Assembly: GCA_946221495.1 (NCBI GenBank)
Contig: CAMIFA010000052.1
Coordinates: 1 to 27,647 of the forward strand
Direction of reading: 5' to 3'
Length of the DNA: 27,647 bases
Source of the DNA: an uncultured cyanobacterium
GTDB taxonomy: Bacteria > Cyanobacteriota > Cyanobacteriia > Cyanobacteriales > Chroococcidiopsidaceae
Shown here: positions 24,935 to 27,647 of the stretch, in pieces
How the letters are laid out: the number at the start of each line of letters is the position of its first letter
Position numbering within the stretch: the stretch's first letter is position 1
Position numbers and translations under genes: made by a program
Notes under the pieces: model-generated
What the model saw: the letters and a program-made list of their open reading frames with translations, nothing else
Database searches by the model: none
What the model was told of the DNA's origin: nothing

Positions 24935-24981
24935 AATTTGTGCAGACTAAGTGAGATTTGTGCAGACTAAGTGAAATTTTA
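24922..24981. repeat. three tandem copies of a 20-bp unit at the end of the GNAT gene
   Basis: Units at 24922-24941, 24942-24961 and 24962-24981 each begin GCAGACTAA and continue with a TGA[AG]ATTT core. They differ at one to three positions. The GNAT stop codon (TGA, 24932-24934) lies in the first unit. Confidence 0.85.
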
Positions 24982-25319
24982 TTGCTGAGGCGCGTGAAAT
25001 AGGTCCGCTTTAATTTCTATTATTACACGAAGAAGCCCTTTTGTGAAATGCTGCATTACTCAGAGGTTGAATTTCTAAGTTGGTACAGTTGCACCTAAAG
25101 CCCCTTATTTTAGGCATGACTTTAGCGAGTCGTTTCTACAAAATTAGGTCAACCTGTTATTGCAGTGTAACTAGATATAAATTATTAGCAATTGGCTAGA
25201 AAGCTACCAAAATAGGGGCGATGCGGCTGAAATCAACTAGAGGTAAAAAGCAATACCAATGTCCTTGAATCCTTACTTTAGATTAAAATCGTCAAACTTT
25301 TCAGGGAGAATGGGAACTG
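24982..25319. other. intergenic region before the small hydrophobic protein gene
   Basis: About 340 bp with no recognisable gene or RNA. The promoter of the next gene should be here. AGGGAG at 25303-25308 is a good ribosome-binding motif, but the ATG right behind it (25310) opens only a 12-codon frame in a different frame from the main gene. Confidence 0.35.
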
Positions 25320-25352
25320 TTGAATGTCGTTGTCTCTGGCAAGCATAACTCT

Positions 25353-25739
25353 ATGACTACTGACTCACCGACAGTTACTCCAGAAGAAATTGCTCAGTTT
25401 CGGTCTGAATTGACAGATTACCCAGAGGCTCTAGCAGCACTGGATGTGATTGAGCAGCGTAATGGAAATATAGAGACTGCAACTAAAATACTGGCAATTC
25501 GGGCTGATTATGAACAGACCAGAAGAATAAATTTATTAGACGAGTTGTCTGAGAAATGTCGCAAAGTAATTTGTCAAGAAGAGTTTAAGGGAGACTTGGC
25601 AGTTGGAGTAATTCCTTTTCTGATAGAACCTTTAGCAACAAGTGCTGGAATTCCGCTGGGATTAGCAACAGCAATTGCTATTTATGCTTTCAAGATCGGG
25701 GTAAAGAAATTTTGTCAGCCAACTAACTCTCAATCCTAA
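25353..25739 (+). CDS. small protein with helical N-terminus and hydrophobic C-terminus, neighbour of a CHAT protease
   Basis: The 128-residue product has a soluble helical N-terminal half (TPEEIAQFRSELTDYPEALA, then LDVIEQRNGNIETATKIL, which has the spacing of a UBA-like three-helix fold). The C-terminal half is hydrophobic (about 85-125: LAVGVIPFLIEPLATSAGIP, LGLATAIAIYAFKIGVKKF). I do not recognise a named family. The stop overlaps the stop of the convergent TPR-CHAT gene by 4 bp (25736-25739). I give the ATG at 25353. A TTG at 25320 lies 11 bp behind AGGGAG and would add 11 residues, so the start is open. The pairing with a CHAT protease could be functional (substrate or effector) or accidental. 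Confidence 0.65.
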   Translation: MTTDSPTVTPEEIAQFRSELTDYPEALAALDVIEQRNGNIETATKILAIRADYEQTRRINLLDELSEKCRKVICQEEFKGDLAVGVIPFLIEPLATSAGIPLGLATAIAIYAFKIGVKKFCQPTNSQS

Positions 25740-27647
25740 ATCCCTACGGTAGTAAAGGCTGCCCAATAAAACGGATGCTCGAAGGGATAGGGTTTACGGT
25801 TAAGGGCTTGCAGCAGATATTCCTGAGCAATGATTTGGTCGTCCTCTGGAAGTTGGGCAATGATTTGGTCAATTTGCCGCTTGTATTTAGCTAGCAGTTG
25901 TTCAAACTCCTTACTGGTCAAATTCCGCAGCCATTGTTGAGCTTGGTTTAGTGCCACTATCAATGGTGAATTATTTTGCAAATGCTCATAAAACTTGATC
26001 ATCAAAAACGCTGTGGAAAAATCGCTCACAGCCCAAAGGCTACTGACAACAGCGGGACTTCCAGCAACCAAAAAACCACTGGGCAAGCCGATGTATTCAT
26101 CGCTACTATTGTTAAAATCAATCAATCCGGTTTCACAAGCGGAAAGTGTGACGAGGCGGCATTTTTCTAAGTTAAGGCTGAAGATTTTATCCAATGTAAG
26201 GCACTTCTCCAAATCATGGACTTCCGAGTCTCGCAAATTGAGATAACGTTCTGCATCTGGATTGGCGGGTACAGAAGTGAGAGGTGCATTTGCCAAGATA
26301 AGAGCAGATTTGCCAGGATTAGTCAGGTTAAAGTAGCCGTGACAGCTAAAATGAGCACAGTGGACAGCATTGAGGGAAGCGTTATTGATAGCTGATAGTG
26401 TAGCTTGTGCTTTTTTGAGAACATTAGCTTGCTGAAAGTAGCCTGTTATGGCTTGCACTTCTAGATTGGTATAGATCAGGTCATCTGTAGGATTTTGGAT
26501 AGCTAATAGGTCGGTAAAATTGGGGCGTAGTCGTTTTTGTGCCAGTTGCAAGAGTTGACAACTGGGAGCATAGCTGACACCAAGGGGAAACAGGTCGAGG
26601 AGGCAAAATCTTTTACCGTTGTAGGATAGGGGCAAGGCATGAAGAGGAAATAGATGCAGGAACTGATGCGGGATTAGGATGAGGCGATCACACTGTTGAG
26701 GCAACTGCTCAATCATCTTATCCAAATGTAAAATCTTTGTCAGATCCTCTAATCGCGGGGCTAGCTGAGTGCGCCAGTTGTCTTTTTGCAGGTAGTAATC
26801 CCCCATATAGACATTTGCCCAATCAAACAAAGCATTTAGGTCATTGGCTGTGGATTGCCAGACATTGACCTCTCCTCCCTGCTCCCCTCTCCTTTGAAGA
26901 GAGGGAGGTAATGATGATTCTTCTCCCGCTTCAAAGCGAGGGAACTCTGTTGGGGGGTTAGGTTTAATGATGAATGTGAGAATTTTATCGTCAGTAATGT
27001 ACCATTCAATAATCGCAGTGTGATCATCTAGGGTTGCCTGAAATTGGTCAAACTTGAAACCATAACCAACGGGCAGATAACGCTCTTGCAATTCATTGCG
27101 CTGTTGTCGCAATTCTTGAAGATGTCGTGCTAAGACTATTGAGTTATCGGCTTCGGCATTTTGAAGTTGGTTCTGACCAATGTCTATTTCCGCTTGGAGT
27201 TGTTGCAGTTTACTTGCAATTTCTGAGGGAAAGATGTTGTTTTGGTCGCGGCTGAGGATAAGTTCCACCAAGTTGCGGCTTTTGCTGCGCTCAACGTATT
27301 CAATTGCTTGGGTGGAATTGCTCATATCTAGGCACAATTTCACCATACAGCTGTAGAGTTGGTACCATTCTTCAGCTAGTTTTTGCTTGGCTTCATCCCC
27401 AGATACAATTTCGCCCCGTAGGAATTCTACTGTTTCAATAGCAGCTGCAAACGTATCGTAGGCAAGAGATAGCTGGTTGTTATCATAGTAGGCAAGTCCA
27501 AGGATAAATAAGGTTTCAGCATGATTTTGGGGTAGGGTGTCGCGAGTACGAATCTCCAAAGCATTTTTTAAGTAGCGAATCGCCGCTTCCAGATTTTCTG
27601 CCTTGTCTCCCCAGATTCTCTGACAGTAGTTAATACCCAAATTATTT
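25736..27647 (-). CDS. TPR-CHAT domain protein, caspase-like protease (partial, 5' end missing)
   Basis: The frame is open to the window edge, and the visible 636 codons are the C-terminal part of a larger protein. The N-terminal visible part is TPR repeats of the type that continues upstream (DKAENLEAAIRYLKNALEIR, ETLFILGLAYYDNNQLSLAY). A helical connector follows (IEYVERSKSRNLVELILSRD). The CHAT domain has its catalytic His in HFSCHGYFN and Cys in LVTLSACETGL, and ends in HPFYWAAFTTVGI. Both residues are intact. CHAT proteases cleave partner proteins in regulatory and defence-like systems. A TTG at 27640 could start a frame, but the sequence before it (NNLGINYCQ) reads as TPR, so the gene extends beyond the window. 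An in-frame repeat-derived insert lies at 26868-26960. Confidence 0.9.
   Translation of the reverse strand, partial: NNLGINYCQRIWGDKAENLEAAIRYLKNALEIRTRDTLPQNHAETLFILGLAYYDNNQLSLAYDTFAAAIETVEFLRGEIVSGDEAKQKLAEEWYQLYSCMVKLCLDMSNSTQAIEYVERSKSRNLVELILSRDQNNIFPSEIASKLQQLQAEIDIGQNQLQNAEADNSIVLARHLQELRQQRNELQERYLPVGYGFKFDQFQATLDDHTAIIEWYITDDKILTFIIKPNPPTEFPRFEAGEESSLPPSLQRRGEQGGEVNVWQSTANDLNALFDWANVYMGDYYLQKDNWRTQLAPRLEDLTKILHLDKMIEQLPQQCDRLILIPHQFLHLFPLHALPLSYNGKRFCLLDLFPLGVSYAPSCQLLQLAQKRLRPNFTDLLAIQNPTDDLIYTNLEVQAITGYFQQANVLKKAQATLSAINNASLNAVHCAHFSCHGYFNLTNPGKSALILANAPLTSVPANPDAERYLNLRDSEVHDLEKCLTLDKIFSLNLEKCRLVTLSACETGLIDFNNSSDEYIGLPSGFLVAGSPAVVSSLWAVSDFSTAFLMIKFYEHLQNNSPLIVALNQAQQWLRNLTSKEFEQLLAKYKRQIDQIIAQLPEDDQIIAQEYLLQALNRKPYPFEHPFYWAAFTTVGI
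26868..26960. repeat. palindromic interspersed-repeat insert inside the CHAT gene
   Basis: The segment has two adjacent hairpins: CCCTCTC (26885-26891) with GAGAGGG (26899-26905), and CGCTT (26927-26931) with AAGCG (26934-26938). On the minus strand it encodes a Pro/Gly/Arg-rich stretch (SSLPPSLQRRGEQGGEV) in the linker before the CHAT domain. This resembles interspersed repeats common in filamentous cyanobacterial genomes. Confidence 0.6.

Noticed and set aside
25310..25348. 12-codon leader frame (MGTVECRCLWQA) behind AGGGAG
   Set aside because: The ribosome-binding motif is only 1 bp from its ATG, which is too close for good initiation. The motif more likely serves a later start.
1..27647. 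CRISPR array, tRNA or rRNA genes, riboswitches
   Set aside because: I found no spaced direct repeats of CRISPR type, no cloverleaf-like or rRNA-like sequence and no riboswitch core that I could recognise by eye. A covariance-model scan would be decisive.

Overview
The window is chromosomal DNA from a cyanobacterium. The palindrome GCGATCGC and near-variants (HIP1 sites) recur throughout, inside and outside genes. The gene content also fits: PixJ/HmpD-type chemosensory genes, DUF1350, DUF4330, an HTH/GrpE-like fusion, and CHAT-TPR proteins. No rRNA, tRNA, CRISPR array or phage module was seen, so the genus is left open.

Layout. (1) 1-1743, minus: the 5' part of a membrane-anchored protein with a periplasmic-binding domain, cut by the window edge, then about 1 kb of AT-rich non-coding DNA. 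(2) 2798-10884, plus: a chemosensory operon of the Pil/Pix/Hmp class that controls type IV pilus motility: CheY-like regulator, CheW, methyl-accepting receptor, CheA-REC hybrid kinase, a receiver protein with a helical repeat tail instead of a DNA-binding domain, and a coiled-coil protein with a C-terminal membrane anchor. A DUF1350 protein and a REC-PP2C phosphatase follow on the same strand. (3) 12981-15748, minus: Dps, a DUF202 membrane protein, a frameshifted gene relic and a CadD-family transporter. (4) 16077-17624, plus: a heavily decayed sulfate-transporter ATPase gene (cysA relic) split by a small inverted-repeat element, then an intact cysteine synthase. (5) 17640-19961, minus: a stress cluster of sulfiredoxin, a second Dps and an HTH/GrpE-like protein, with a membrane protein upstream. 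(6) 20324-24934, mixed strands: a hydrolase-fold protein lacking most of its catalytic triad, DUF4330, an M48 protease, a metallophosphatase, MiaE and a GNAT acetyltransferase. (7) 24922-27647: a short tandem repeat, a small hydrophobic protein, and a convergent TPR-CHAT protease that runs off the end.

How the genes work together. The receptor, CheW and CheA of the chemosensory operon should form a signalling array whose output passes through CheY-type receivers rather than transcription. The receptor has a periplasmic Cache-like domain and no GAF domain, so it looks like a chemosensor and not a photoreceptor. The srx-dps-HTH/GrpE genes are tightly packed and combine peroxiredoxin repair, iron/DNA protection and a possible chaperone or regulatory function. 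The most notable points for follow-up are that stress operon, the two accessory proteins of the chemosensory operon, the cysA relic beside cysK with its datable insertion, the degenerate hydrolase, and the CHAT protease with its small hydrophobic neighbour.
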